Counted from the stretch's first letter, positions 19,294 through 31,358 are shown. The stretch is DNA of 64,000 nucleotides from Septoria linicola (GCA_024114885.1 CP099423.1:1798001-1862000), one strand, 5' to 3'. A program made the numbers and translations. Notes: generated by a model from the sequence alone, not told the origin.

Positions 19294-21797
19294 CTACGCT
19301 CTAGTCAAGTGCGCAAACACAGTGACTTTTTCTATATCGAGTCCTTTGCCATCTCCATTGTCACCGGCCTTAGCAGCAGCAACCTCAATCTCGATGCGAT
19401 TTACACCATGCGCTAGATTCCCATCATACGAATGCGTGCGTTTCCCAGTCTCCTGATGGTACGACGTGTCGCGTTGTGTAAGGCGCGTGCCATTCATCGT
19501 GACGAATATTTTGTACGCGCGATTCAGGGCAAGCTCGCGTGATATGGTTGGCTGAATCTGGAGGAAGAAATGTGTTGCAGGTATTGTGACGGTCGTACTG
19601 TTATGCGACAGCGAGAGATGTGGCGTGACTGACATGCTGAATGGCTTCGCTACCTTGAGCTGAGGATGTGTATGCAACGTCACCAGCGGCAGCAAAGCTT
19701 CAGAGGCCGGATACTGACGGATTGCAGTAGGAGGCAGTAGTGAGGGCGCAGTGTAGGAAAAGCTGTTCACAGGCAGCGTTGGTTGAGCTTGGTTCGATGT
19801 CCCGCTGGGCGCGCGGACCATTGGTGGCGGCATCATGCCGTTCGTCGTAGGTTGCTGTACAGCTGGCGCTGTAGCGTGCGGTGCTGGAGATAGCGTCGCC
19901 ATCTTCTCGTTCTTGACGGTCTGCAGCGGCGGACTACCAGCCAGTCCAGCACTAGGTGGTCTGATGGTTCCTTGGGAAGGCTGTCTCACAATGCCATTGG
20001 CGGCAGGGACCGGGCGTACGTCCGGTTGCGGTTGCGGTGCAGAGCTCGAACCATTGACACCAGCTTGGACCAAATTTCGTTGGCGCGCGAGCGCATCATT
20101 GTCGACCGTCATGCTTGGACTTGGCGACGGACGCGATTGCGAGAGGCTCAGAGTGACTCCCGACTTTGTCTGCGGCTGAGGGCCACCGAGCTTGATACGG
20201 GTGCTCTGTGGCTCCTTGACCAACTCTTTAGCTTCTGCCAATCGCGACTTGAAGTGTTCCTGCAGTCACATTAGATCCGTCTCGTACGTCTGAAGCCTGG
20301 GATACGCACCTCTAGATCACCTGCAAGTGCATACATATCGCTACCATCTTCATTGTAGTCGCGCGCGTTTCGCCAGATGAAGCTGACTTCTTGCTCAAAG
20401 GTATCCCAAGTCTTGAAATCAGAGATGCCGGTCGGCGCATTGCGGCCATGCTGCCCGCGTACTCGCTTTTGGACGCTTTTAAGTGATACCGGATGCTTGA
20501 TATATCTGTAGTAGTCCACTAGGCTCCGCGATGGCAGGAAGACGAATGGCGTGAAGATTTCAAGTCCTCTATCACTTGGTCAGTAAGGCAGCCACGTGAT
20601 GGGAGACACTCTTCACTCTTACTCTTCGTCAGTATATCGAATCATTTCTGCAATGATCATCTCTTGCGCCTGTTGGAACGTTTTGCCAGTAAAGTCCATG
20701 CTCTCATCTTCACCACCATCAGCGACGCTAGGCGCAACCGATGATTTGCGATCGGAAGGCGGTTCCGATGCCTTCTCCGCGACCTTGTCAGACCCTCTAG
20801 GTCCGAGTGATATTCGGAACCCACTGCTGTCTTCCTTGGCCGGACGCTCATCCTTAACTGGTTTTGGCGTAGGTGCTGCCTTGGTGGGTGGCGGCTGCAC
20901 TGCTTGGGGATGGTGGCTGCCGTTGGTCAAAGTGATTTTGGTGAGGCCTGGTATGGGAGTTGCAACGGCTGAGTAGTTCGAGTCCGAGTAGGCAGGATTG
21001 TTGATCTTCATGTAGTTGTAGATGAGCTTGCGTATTCGCTCTGCATCTTCGTAGATTTCACTTTTGGGTTCGTTGTAATCCTTTGCATTCTGGATCATGC
21101 GCTTGAAGTCGCTCTCCAGTGCGCTCACAGTCGCATAAGCATTGGTCTGCAGCTTCTCTTCTATCATGCTGATGGAAATCGGCAGTCGAATGACCTGGTA
21201 GTAGTCGGGCAGCTCATCCTTGGGCGGCAAGTCGACGAAAGCATCTGTAATGGGTCGACCGCTGGGATTGTGTCAGTCTCCACTCGCACGCACCCGCTGG
21301 CAGTTGTGCGTATCCATACGTCTTGTCGGTGGCATTGTTGAGCTGTGCTATCAGCTTGTTGCCGATGGCCTGCACGCTCCTTTCGGCGGAGGGCTTCGGG
21401 TTCGAGTTCTGTGTCGCGTTGCATCAGGTCAGCGTGCATGTCCAGCATGAATCTACTGCGTTTGCTGCTCGGTAGTGCTCTGCAATGCGTGCGGCTGATG
21501 ACGGAGGAGCTTTGGGTATTGGGTAGCAAGATGCCGCCCATGCTCGACACTTCAATCCGTCGCGTAGCTTGCTTCTCTTTCTGAACTTGCGCCAACTTGC
21601 CAACCACAACAACTCCCACCGGCACTCTGCCCACCTCGCCGCACCACGCATCGCATCGAGAATGACGCCACGGACATACTCGAAACAGCAGAAAATCAGC
21701 GACGTACCAATAACTTCAACTTCTTCGTCGCGCTTCCCTCGCTCGCCGACGGAGTCGCGTTGAGGGCTTGCGCTTTGCGCTTCCTGCTAGAGTCCAT
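19294..21797 (-). CDS. RSC4: Double-bromodomain RSC chromatin-remodelling subunit Rsc4
   Basis: Five exons on the minus strand: 21797-21708, 21408-21320, 21261-20623, 20568-20310 and 20259-19294, giving 680 residues with every junction in frame. The first intron (299 nt) is long for this locus and may hide another exon. N-terminus: MDSSRKRKAQALNA. Bromodomain 1 covers LPPKDELPDYYQVIRLPISI...MIQNAKDYNEPKSEIYEDA; bromodomain 2 covers VFLPSRSLVDYYRYIKHPVSL...FIWRNARDYNEDGSDMYALA. A Pro/Ser-rich linker follows, then a conserved C-terminal beta-rich domain (SMSVTPHLSLSHNSTTVTIP...MNGTRLTQRDTSYH). The architecture matches Rsc4, which reads acetylated histone H3 for the RSC complex in the nucleus. 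Confidence 0.85.
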
Positions 21798-23127
21798 CGC
21801 GTCGCAGGCGGAGCAGCACAGAAATACGGAAAGTGACTTGCGCGCAGCTTGGGCAACGAGCTTGGGACGACGAGATTCGCAGAGGTGAACAGCGCACTCT
21901 GAACGGGATATCACGCTCCATCCACGCGTGCAAGGCACTTGGTGATTGCCCTCAGGGCGAGTCTAAGCTTTGCGGGATCTGCCGGATGATCGTCAGGCCA
22001 CAAATCCTGCCTTGTGATGGCAAAATAGCATTCTACTCCCAACACCGCTCTGCTACTGCAGTGAGCGTGATCTTCTGGTAGTTGACTACTGACCCTGTCG
22101 TACCGTATGACCAAAACCCATTATTGCATTGGACTGACTTGCCGTCGTGCCCGTTGCTCACCACGCACTACACCACCCCGAGTGGACGTCTGCCTTGGCC
22201 AACGATCTTGTTCAGCACTAGCACAATATCAAAGCATGAGTTGATATATTAGTGTCCCCAGTGACTGGCAATGAGTGGTGTCCTACAATTCGTACCGCTC
22301 TTGGCCCTCATGGAGACAGCACATGCACGTCCTGCATACTGATCACTAATCTTGCCAGTAGGATCTCCATGAGAGCTGCGAGCTCAGCCAGCAGAGTCAA
22401 CCAAACATACTACCAAGAAGACTGCAAATTGCAGGCGGCAAGCCGACTCGGCTACTGGCAAACCCACCCATCCGAAGATCCTGACCCACATTGTTCCGAG
22501 AACCTCTCCAAATTCTTCCGAACGAGCTGTATCTGACTTCAGCCTCTGCTTCGCAAGCACGCTGATGCTTGAGCAAGTCACGCAGTGATAGGCCTTTTCA
22601 GGCTGAGAAAGGTCATCATTCGCTGTCCATTGGTGCGCCGACCACTTTCGCCGTATCAAAGTTGCGGGTGTTGCATCTCTCAGGCTGGACGATCCTGGAG
22701 AACCAGGCTAATGAGCAAGCCCGACCCTAGCAACCTCGCATAATGGAAAGCAGCAGTATGTCGAGCCATTGATAAGGGACAACTCCACTTCGAGAGTCAT
22801 ATAGTGCTCGCCGATGCGCTGACACGTAAATCAAACTCATAAAACTTCATAAATGAACGATACAGTGGGCACAACACCCGATATCATATCACTGCAGAAT
22901 GAGCCACTTCTTGAACAGAGACTAAAGCGCAGTACATCAAACCAGGACTCGCATCACCTTCGCAGTTGACAACACCGCTTTCCCAACAGGGTCATAGGCA
23001 CTTCGAGCCACACAAGAACTAGTTTTGCTGCCGTCGTTCTCTCGCACGCCACTCCTCATCCAGACAAGCGACAATCACAAAGGAAGTTCTGTACTCGATC
23101 TCAGCTCCATCTGTTGCCCTCTTCTCA
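21798..23127. other. Intergenic, no gene recognised
   Basis: About 1.3 kb upstream of RSC4 and of the cysteine-rich miniprotein. Short frames only, none with domain-like content. Confidence 0.45.
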
Positions 23128-23388
23128 ATGCCATCATGCAGACGCTGCTCTGGCCGAGGCCAAGTATCTAAGCCTTGCGGCTTCTGCAACGCTTCTGGCC
23201 ACATCCGAGAAAAGATTCGCTGCTATCAATGCAAGACCAAAGATGCGCCGAATGCTGCAGCCTGTACACTGTGTCGAGGACGTGGACAGTTGTCGATACC
23301 TGTCAGCTGCACAAATTGCTCTGGGAGCGGAAGTGCACTAAAGCTGGCTTGCGGGGACTGCGGTGGAGATGGGAGAGCAAGGGCGTGA
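23128..23388 (+). CDS. DnaJ-type cysteine-rich miniprotein
   Basis: 86 residues from the ATG at 23128. Almost the whole protein is a run of zinc-knuckle motifs: CRRCSGRGQV, CGFCNASGHI, CYQCKTKDA, CTLCRGRGQL, CTNCSGSGSA and CGDCGGDGRA, i.e. CxxC followed by GxG in several units. This is the pattern of the cysteine-rich zinc domain of Hsp40/DnaJ type I proteins, but without a J domain or substrate-binding barrel. It may be an independent small zinc protein or one exon of a larger gene. No signal peptide. Real coding is likely because the motif spacing is preserved through the frame. Confidence 0.6.
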   Translation: MPSCRRCSGRGQVSKPCGFCNASGHIREKIRCYQCKTKDAPNAAACTLCRGRGQLSIPVSCTNCSGSGSALKLACGDCGGDGRARA

Positions 23389-24187
23389 AGCAGGCTGGTT
23401 CTTCAGTCGGTCCACTGCTTTATGATGTGCAGTCCACAGTGGTGGAGGGTAGCGATCTTGATGGCAAATGTGAGACCAACTCATGTTGGGCATCATCATG
23501 CTGGGGCAAGACTACACATTCCCTAAGTTCTGAAGAGCTTGAGAGCTGCAACAAGATCTCACGACCATCGCTGCACCTGCATATTGCTGGCACTTTCATG
23601 GAGTATTCTAGCAGTCCAGTTGTGGTGCTTTGATCTAAGCACAATTCTATTGTTGATGCCTTGTATATATAGACAGAATGTGAAGCGTTTCATCCTTTCA
23701 GGAAGATGCGTATGGTTGCGGAAGACTTTACGGCAGTCATAAGAGAGCTATAGACCAACAAAAGCTCGTATCTTAAAGCCTTCTTTTGCTCCGCTTTGAG
23801 TTGGCCCTGACAGCAAAGAATCTCTGTTTGCTCTAGATATGGCTGATGATGCTCGAGTGTCCACACTTGCGCCAGCGATGTGCTTCAGCTGACTCTGCTA
23901 TATCCACTACTGACGGCTATATTTAACGCCTTAGAACCTATCTTTTGCTGAAGCTCTGAGGACAGATGGTGCCTGGGAATGTCTGGTAGGCATATGCGTA
24001 CATCTGTTCTTTTCACCTGGCTTATTTACCTGGCTTGTTCATTCACTTGTGCGGGTCCCTCGCGTGCTTGGTATAGCCATGCGCAGTGCCTCACTAGACA
24101 TTCTCTGCCTCTGTCCAATGCTTCCTTGACATCCCTTCGACTACACAACATCTCTGGAAGAACGTGCTATACACACCATCAAACAAG
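23389..24187. other. Intergenic, no gene recognised
   Basis: About 800 bases. Open frames at 23539-23742 and 23979-24461 (the latter overlapping the poly-Asp gene in another frame) show no domain and are probably chance. Confidence 0.4.
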
Positions 24188-24558
24188 ATGCCTTCCCGCG
24201 GAAGTGATCCGAGCGTCCCGTACGACAAGTACCCCATCATGCGCCTCGCCTTGCACCAGATGCGCACACGCTACCCGAGCCGCAGCGGTAGAGATCGGCT
24301 CGCAATCTTCAACAAGCTATTTCACGCGCAACTCCTCGAAGCAGGCTTCAAGAATGGCAAACTCGAAAGCCATGACGCTCTCGATAGCCAGTATCGCGAG
24401 TCTCGCAAGGCTCAGAACCAATCTCAGTGGGCTGGCATTGTCAAGGATCAGGACGAACTGAACGATGAAGAGTTCTTGGCTTATCAGACTCTACTTTGCA
24501 CCATTAAGCAGGTTGGGAAGGGCCTCGGACTCGAGATGAAGTCGATTGGCAATCACTC

Positions 24559-24631
<73 letters not shown>

Positions 24632-24652
24632 GCCAGAGACGCAGTTGGGTAA
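24188..24652 (+). CDS. Hypothetical protein with C-terminal poly-Asp tract
   Basis: 154 residues from the ATG at 24188 (AACAAGATGCC). The N-terminal two thirds look like a small helical protein (KYPIMRLALHQMRTRYPSRS, RLAIFNKLFHAQLLEAGF, LNDEEFLAYQTLLCTIKQV). The end is a run of 23 Asp encoded by pure GAT repeats, then EARDAVG and a TAA at 24650-24652. The same frame is open again for 52 codons after that stop (see findings), so the natural protein may be longer. No family recognised. Confidence 0.5.
24560..24628 (+). repeat. (GAT)23 microsatellite
   Basis: Twenty-three uninterrupted GAT units inside the reading frame of the hypothetical protein, coding for poly-Asp. A perfect trinucleotide run of this length is expected to vary in length between isolates. 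Confidence 0.97.
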
Positions 24653-27566
24653 GCCGGTACCAAGATCAAGCCAGCCACGTATGTGAAGGATGGAATGACA
24701 CATGAGTCCCGCTATGTTGATATTCCGGAAATGTATGGGGGCCGCAACGGTGGTCGCCTTGTTCTATACGGTGTCAATGGCAAGAAGGACCAAAGTGTCG
24801 GATCAGCGTAGCTACACCGCATTTTGGAAGGTTTGGAGCAAGGCTGATGAATGGCGATGAGGCAAGTCTTGAATCAGCTCGAGGACGTCGATTGGTATTC
24901 GATTGCGTTGTTTTAAGCAATGTGCTGTGTATGGCGAGCATTCAGAGGAAGCGAGGCGTTCTGCGATGGGCTGTGATGCTTGCGTAGTGCTATGGCACGA
25001 AGTCAGAGAAGTCGAAATGAAATTCACCTACACACTCATGTCGTTCATACGAGGCTGGTAATCGTGACAATCCGCGTGATGAGTGGTTAGGCGTAGCCTC
25101 GTACAGCTCGGCTGATGCTCGATTAGCGACAGCAACACACAGATCTCCAAAGGGGTGAGTAATATATTTATGAATAGGTGATCTTTGCCCAGTTCAGATG
25201 GCAGCGCTTGACTCTGTATATCAGTATCAGCCACGCAGCTTGATGCGAAGTCGCCTTAGAAGGTGTCCGGATGTTACGCTGGAGAGCCGGCTTGATGTTC
25301 GCCAGATCACTGACGACTGGTTCATATCTGGAGGTTACTATTCATCTGCCGTCTTTCCTTCGGTTTTCCTTCGGCATTGCTCAAGGCCTCTCGATCTTCT
25401 GCATCGAATCTGGGATACTGCCGCGATTGCATTGTCATGTTGTATGTCGCAAAGAAGCAGCGTGAGAGGCGGTGGGGTGGATGTGCGTTAGTCATCACCC
25501 GCAGAGCCGCCGAGCCGCAGTCTATAATTTGCAGTTTCTTCCTTTTGCAAAGTACTTTTCTCATGCATACACCAACAACATCTGGAATTTTCCTGCTGCA
25601 TACAGCCGGCATGTCGCCTATATCAGCTACGGAAGTACCGATAAGCAGACGTGTACCGCACAAATGACAGGCCGAAATAGCACACGACGAAAATTGAGTA
25701 AGTTGCAATTTTCCCACACACCACGAAGCAACGAATGGACCGCCGCGCCAACCACATGATGATATCCATTATTTTATACTATTTCTGGTACCTCTAATGT
25801 TCAAAGCCTTCTGGGCTTAATGCATTCAACGGACTTCTGACAAACCCATATCCATCAATTCGCTTCGCATGCACGATTAGGGTCGGATAGAAGCTGACAG
25901 GCAATCACAGATTTCATTTGGACAACCATAAGCATGATGTCAGCGTCATGAAGCTTTCATCTCGTTGTTGCAAGGCAATGCCGAGGAGAAAGTTTCTGGT
26001 GGTCGTCTTGCTAGCCTGGCTTTCCTTGCCGTCTCGTGGCTAGAACTACATCGGATCCTTCGGCAATGCCTCCTTGAGGGAAGTGCATGTGGCACCAACA
26101 CCAGCCTTCGATTTGCGAAAGAATGCTGTTGTTGCAGGCTGCTGTGAGCAGTACTGTATACTTGTGCATCAGAACCTGCATTGTGGGATCGCACAACGAA
26201 TGGTGCAAGGTTGAACGAAGGAAAGCAATATTGCATCTCAGCAGCCTACAGTACAACTGTCTAGACTTTTATGGCTGATATACGCAGTCGAGAGGAGGCA
26301 TCAGAGCATCTTCCGTTGCTCCTGCATAACGCAGATGTGTCTTATGCTGCAGTGTCGTTTGCCAAACCAAGGACCTTTGCGGGTGAAGACCCTTGATTAT
26401 CATCATTTCGGAAATGTGAGAGATCCTCGCAGCGCTACCGATTTCGGCACTTTATCACAGTCGGCGCCAACGGGCTGTGTGGGCGCAACGACTGCTCTGG
26501 TCGCTGTGTGACGCGCGGCGATTGCGAGCACACTCCATACAACTCATGCAGAATAGTACGTACGCAATGGAAGGTGAAGCATCGGTCTCGGCATGCCGAT
26601 TGCTGGGCAGAAATGCTGTACAATGCAGCCAACAACAAAGTCACATGCATCTTGGGCTCTTTGTGACGCAGGTGAGATCGCACAGCACGGATCAAACGCG
26701 AACCATGTTGCTCGAGTTGACAGTAGTGCCAAACTCTGTGCCAGTATAGGAGACTTAAGCAACAGCCTAAGCAAATAGGCGCGTTTTGGACTCCGCGACT
26801 CGATGCGGAGACCACCTCAGACAAGCTCATAAGAACATGACTTGGCTTCAACGGCAAAAGTGAACGACGGAGCTGACGATCTAGATGCTCGCTCGGCGTC
26901 TATGCGACGAGAAGTCTTTGCATTCCTCAGTACACAACTTTCTCACATGCGCCCGCCACTCAGTCACGCGTCCATCGACACATGTCAATGCAAGCGAATG
27001 AATGGGTATACGTAGTCGTCCCACACAGCACAACATGGTATTGGACGAACACTTCGCTCGCTAGACGATTCTCTAGTGCCAGGTACAACGAGCGAGTAGA
27101 GCCAGCGATCTGCCGTGTCCATGTTCAGGCCAGGCCGTTTTGCGCAAATTGCAGATCCACTCGATTGGTGTACCTTTAAAATAGTCGTTTCAGCCTCCCT
27201 CTCCTCGCGACCCCGTTTACACGACCCGTCCGGCAACAGAGACAGCATCGCACGTTGCAGTCTTGCAGCGACGCTCACACTCGTTCACCACACACTCACT
27301 ACAGTCATTCATTAACGACAATTGTTGCACCGAGCACGCTGTCATCACACTCGCTTCACAACTGTTTGCATAGCGACGCATCTATAAACAGCCAGGGGTC
27401 AACAATAGCTTCAGCGCGACAATTGAAAGCGAGAACGTCACAATAGCTGCACGTCCACGCCTCGCCCGAGTGCAGATTCCGAGATACGAGTAGATCTCAT
27501 CCATTAAACCCACATTTTGGACAGTCTCATCTCGACACAGCGATACCCGCAACAACAAACGCCAAA
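24653..27566. other. Gene-poor stretch, includes TOS1 promoter
   Basis: The first ~160 bases continue the frame of the preceding gene past its stop (to about 24811). The rest, to about 27400, has only short unrecognisable frames. The last 250 bases have C/T-rich and CA-rich leader-like sequence (27240-27430), as in highly expressed fungal genes, and lead to the TOS1 start. Confidence 0.45.
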
Positions 27567-28994
27567 ATGCGATACTCCTTCAGCGCCGCCGCGCTGTTCG
27601 CGGCCACTGTCAGTGCCGACTTGTGTTCCTACGGAAGCACAGACGACAATGGCAACTACTACTGCAAAGAAGTCAAGGCCATCACTTACACTGGCGTTGG
27701 AGGTTCCGCCTCTTACAACAAGATCACGTCCATGGATGGCACATCTGGCACTTGCTCCAGCTCTCCGTATGGATATTCTGGATCCCTCGCACCACTTGAT
27801 GAGGAGGTGTCGCTGCACTTCCGAGGACCATTGGAACTGAAGCAATTGGCCGTCTACACTCCGGGCTCCTCTTCAACGAAGGCCGCATCCTACAACAAGG
27901 CAAGGCGCAATGCACACGAACGCAGGCATGTCGCTCACGGCCACGGGCATGCGCACCTTCACCACGAACGGGAACAGAAGCGTGATGCCGCTCTTGGCGA
28001 TCTCGTTACAGCCGTTATCGATGGAAAGCTTGTGTCCTGGGCAAACGACTATTCCGGCGTTGCCACCAGCGCTCCATCGAATGCCGAAGCCAGCAAAGCT
28101 CCTTCATATGGTAACTCGAGGATCGTGAGCACGCCAAAGGCTCCGTCCTACGGCTCAGCCAGCAGCAGCTCTGCCGCAGCCAAAGCTTCTAGCACCGCAA
28201 AGGCTTCTTCGTCCAGCTCTTCGTCCTCGGACGACGACGACACCAGTGGTGAAGGATGGACACGCACTGCTTACTACAATTCCGCTGACAAGTCTGCTGA
28301 TGGCCTTGTGTTCCTCAACCACGAGGGAGGTTCTGGCTCCGGAGTCTTCGACTACACCTTCGGCAACTCGCTGTCTTACGCCAGCGCCGACGGCTGCAGC
28401 GGATCATCCTCGCCACAAGTCTTGGAGGACTGCACTATCCCGTCAGAGACCGAGGTCGTTGTCATGACCGACAGCAAATGCGGCGATGATGATGGATGTG
28501 GCTACTACCGCGATGGCACCACAGCCTACCACGGATTCGACGGTCCAAGCAAGGCATTCTTCTTCGAGTTCAGCATGCCAGACGATGGCAAGACTGCTGC
28601 CAGCAAGTACACTCCAGTGAACATGCCAGCCATCTGGATGCTCAACGCTCAAATCCCACGTACTCTGCAGTACGGCAACGCAGAATGTTCGTGCTGGACT
28701 ACCGGATGTGGCGAGTTCGACATCTTCGAGGTCCTCGCTGCTGGCGACACCCGCTGCAAGTCCACCCTGCATGGAAACAAGGCTGGCGGTGACAGCGACT
28801 ACTTCGCACGCCCCACCAACGGCACGATCAAGGCTGCTCTCCTGCTCTACAAGGACAACATCCACATCAAGGTGCTCGATGACAGCACCAACTTTGGCAA
28901 GACCATGGGTGACACCTTTGTCACCGAGATGATCGCCGACACCATGGCCGACAGCATGGAGAACCTCGTCTCGCTGTTCAAGCTCAGCTCGTAG
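27567..28994 (+). CDS. TOS1: TOS1-like cell-wall glycosidase (DUF2403/DUF2401)
   Basis: Single exon, 475 residues, ATG context CAAAATG. Signal peptide MRYSFSAAALFAATVSA. The N-terminal DUF2403-like region (DLCSYGSTDDNGNYYCKEV, ITYTGVGGSASYNKIT) is followed by a His/Arg-rich segment with a Kex2-like EQKR site, a Ser/Ala-rich linker with a run of Ser then Asp, and the C-terminal DUF2401 domain. That domain has YYNSADKSADGLVFLNHEGG, MPAIWMLNAQIPRT, and ECSCWTTGCGEFDIFEVL, where the GEFDIFE segment recalls the ExDxxE catalytic motif of GH16-type beta-glucanases. TOS1 proteins are covalently linked or soluble cell-wall proteins in fungi. The family call is firm; enzymatic activity is an inference. 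Confidence 0.9.
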   Translation: MRYSFSAAALFAATVSADLCSYGSTDDNGNYYCKEVKAITYTGVGGSASYNKITSMDGTSGTCSSSPYGYSGSLAPLDEEVSLHFRGPLELKQLAVYTPGSSSTKAASYNKARRNAHERRHVAHGHGHAHLHHEREQKRDAALGDLVTAVIDGKLVSWANDYSGVATSAPSNAEASKAPSYGNSRIVSTPKAPSYGSASSSSAAAKASSTAKASSSSSSSSDDDDTSGEGWTRTAYYNSADKSADGLVFLNHEGGSGSGVFDYTFGNSLSYASADGCSGSSSPQVLEDCTIPSETEVVVMTDSKCGDDDGCGYYRDGTTAYHGFDGPSKAFFFEFSMPDDGKTAASKYTPVNMPAIWMLNAQIPRTLQYGNAECSCWTTGCGEFDIFEVLAAGDTRCKSTLHGNKAGGDSDYFARPTNGTIKAALLLYKDNIHIKVLDDSTNFGKTMGDTFVTEMIADTMADSMENLVSLFKLSS

Positions 28995-29891
28995 ACGAGA
29001 GAATGTTGCTTTGTGACGCGCTCTTGACCATATCAACCTGCCACATAGGGTAGCAGCACCGGAGTTGGAGGAGTTAGGCAAAGGGTGCCTTCTTTGGCTA
29101 CGGCCTTGGACTTTTTGTTGCTGTCGATTGGACGCTTCTCTTCGTACGGGACGATGTCGTGCTAGAGCATGTGTACACTTCTTGCTCTCCCGACCGTGCT
29201 CGTACTCGAGAGTCGATTGGAGATATGGCTTACGATGTCAGTATTAGAGCAGGCAGCCTCGGCTTCGGTGCTGCGTGATGAGTACACAGATCGCCTTGCG
29301 ATACAGATTTGATTGAACCGTTGATGGTGCTTCGCTTCTTCTTACCCAGGCTTCTCACCCTTTTGTGGCTCACCAGTTGTCTTCACCTTCTGTGCAAGTT
29401 CGAGCAATATATGAACCACAGTCACTCTGCATGTTGCTTGAGCACGGCGTGAAGATTTCATGAGCACAAAGTCGGCGTGGTGTGACAGTCAGCACCGACC
29501 GCAAGCAGAATGCCTCGGCTTTCAATGTCTGTTTTGGTGGCTGATCATCGTCGAGCCGATGAAACTCTCTTGCGTGTTCCAGTCACTCCAGCACAGCACT
29601 TCTCCTTGAACAATTCGTCTCTTGCTCCTGTCTCCATACTACAAGTTCTCTGGGCATTGAGTGAAGGTGCGCAAGACTATCGCAGAAGACTACGGCGTGT
29701 TCGGCACGGGAACGGACCCTGGTTGATACTCCGCACGACGACGACATCTCTAGAGATGCGCTGAGTAAGGCCGACGACACACAGTGCCTGCGATATCACC
29801 GCTCGACAACCACGCAAACACGAGGTCCATCTCGCCACAGTAGACGGAGAGGAGGAGAGACGTAGTGGGCTTGTCTGCTGCCGCGCGCAAC
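28995..29891. other. Intergenic between TOS1 and PEX13
   Basis: About 900 bases; only short frames with no domain. The 3' end of TOS1 and the promoter of PEX13 lie here. Confidence 0.45.
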
Positions 29892-31358
29892 ATGTCTGCT
29901 GGGTCGCCTCCAAAGCCGTGGGAACGAGCTGGTGCTGGAGGCGCTTCTGGTAAGTTCACCATCTTCCCGCAAATTCCCCCACCCCCTCATCATGTCCATC
30001 ATGCTGACCGATCAACAGCCGCAGTGCCTAGCTCTATGACTTCAACCGCAGCGACACCGACAGCGACGACGACTTCCTCCGCCGCAGCCCCAGCATTGCC
30101 CGCACGATCTGACGCACTGAGCACGGTCGCAAACCGAACAGCGGCGAGTTACTCGACCATGAACAGGCCTTCGCCTTACGGCATGTCTTCTTCTCCATAC
30201 GGAATGGGCGGCGTGGGTGGCTATGGCGGCATGTCATCATACAGCTCTCCGTACAGTCGCTTCGGTGGTATGGGAGGCATGGGTGGCATGTATGGTGGTA
30301 GCATGTATGGCGGCATGGGCGGCATGGGTGGCTACGGAGGCATGAACGGCGGCATGTATGGCCAACCAGGACAGATCGGACCAGATGGGCAGCCCGTGAG
30401 CTTGACGCAAGCATACAGCAACAGCACTCAGGCAACATTCCAGATGATTGAGAGCATAGTCGGTGCATTTGGAGGATTTGCACAGATGCTGGAAAGCACA
30501 TACATGGCCACTCATTCGTCCTTCTTCGCCATGGTCAGCGTGGCAGAGCAGTTTGGCAATCTCAAGCAGACGCTCGGCTCCGTGCTGGGTATCTTCACGA
30601 TCATGCGATGGATACGGACGGCAATTGCGAAGCTTACAGGACGACCACCCCCAGCATCCTCGACAGAGCTCACGCCAGCGAACTTTGCACAATTCAGTGG
30701 ACAACCTGGTCCAGATGGCCAACCCGGCGCTGTTGCAAAGCCAAGCCGCAAGCCTTTCATCTTCTTTATTGTGGCCGTATTTGGTCTACCTTGGCTGATG
30801 GGCAAACTCATCCGCGCCCTAGCAGCTTCTCAAGAAGCACAGCAACAACAGATGGGACCACTCGATGCCAACGGGCAACCCACACAAGCCCTCGACCCAT
30901 CAAAATTGGACTTCTGCCGTGTAGTCTACGACTACATCCCACAGGCACAGCCAGGCCAAGCTTTCCAAGAGGGCATTGACCTAGCAGTCAAGAAGGGCGA
31001 CCTCGTCGCCGTCCTCAGCAAAACCGACCCCATGGGCCAGCCATCCGAATGGTGGCGATGCAGAGCCCGCGACGGTGGCGTCGGCTACCTCCCATCGCCA
31101 TACCTCGAGACAATCCAGAGAAAGCCACAACAAGCAGCCATCATGGCCAAGGGCTCGCAAAGCCAGCCCGGCAGCGAGACCAACTCTCGCGTCAACACAA
31201 TGACCTCTGGCAGTATTGGCAGCAGAGCAAACTCGATGAAGATCACCGATCGAGAAAAGGCGGAGGTTCAAAAGACTTCCAAGGAAGCCCCAATGGTGAA
31301 AGGCAAGCCAGGAGACATGGGTATTGAGAGCTTTCAAAAGGGCGCTTTCAATTCGTGA
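29892..31358 (+). CDS. PEX13: Peroxisomal import docking protein Pex13
   Basis: Exon 1 is 29892-29949 (MSAGSPPKPWERAGAGGAS), the intron 29950-30018 (69 nt, GTAAGT...CTGAC...CAACAG; in frame and stop-free), exon 2 30019-31358; 465 residues. The N-terminal PPKPWE motif is a Pex13 hallmark. Next come a Gly/Met/Tyr-rich segment (YGMGGVGGYGGM-type repeats), the Pex13 membrane region with two hydrophobic stretches (including FIFFIVAVFGLPWLMG), and a C-terminal SH3 domain (CRVVYDYIPQ...LAVKKGDLVAVLSK...WWRCRARDGGVGYLPSPYLE). Pex13 forms the docking and translocation site for Pex5/Pex14 in the peroxisomal membrane; the YG-rich domain takes part in forming the conduit. Confidence 0.93.
   Translation: MSAGSPPKPWERAGAGGASGKFTIFPQIPPPPHHVHHADRSTAAVPSSMTSTAATPTATTTSSAAAPALPARSDALSTVANRTAASYSTMNRPSPYGMSSSPYGMGGVGGYGGMSSYSSPYSRFGGMGGMGGMYGGSMYGGMGGMGGYGGMNGGMYGQPGQIGPDGQPVSLTQAYSNSTQATFQMIESIVGAFGGFAQMLESTYMATHSSFFAMVSVAEQFGNLKQTLGSVLGIFTIMRWIRTAIAKLTGRPPPASSTELTPANFAQFSGQPGPDGQPGAVAKPSRKPFIFFIVAVFGLPWLMGKLIRALAASQEAQQQQMGPLDANGQPTQALDPSKLDFCRVVYDYIPQAQPGQAFQEGIDLAVKKGDLVAVLSKTDPMGQPSEWWRCRARDGGVGYLPSPYLETIQRKPQQAAIMAKGSQSQPGSETNSRVNTMTSGSIGSRANSMKITDREKAEVQKTSKEAPMVKGKPGDMGIESFQKGAFNS

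Noticed and set aside
24491..24703. Minus-strand ORF with poly-Ile
   Set aside because: It is only the reverse reading of the GAT microsatellite (ATC codons).
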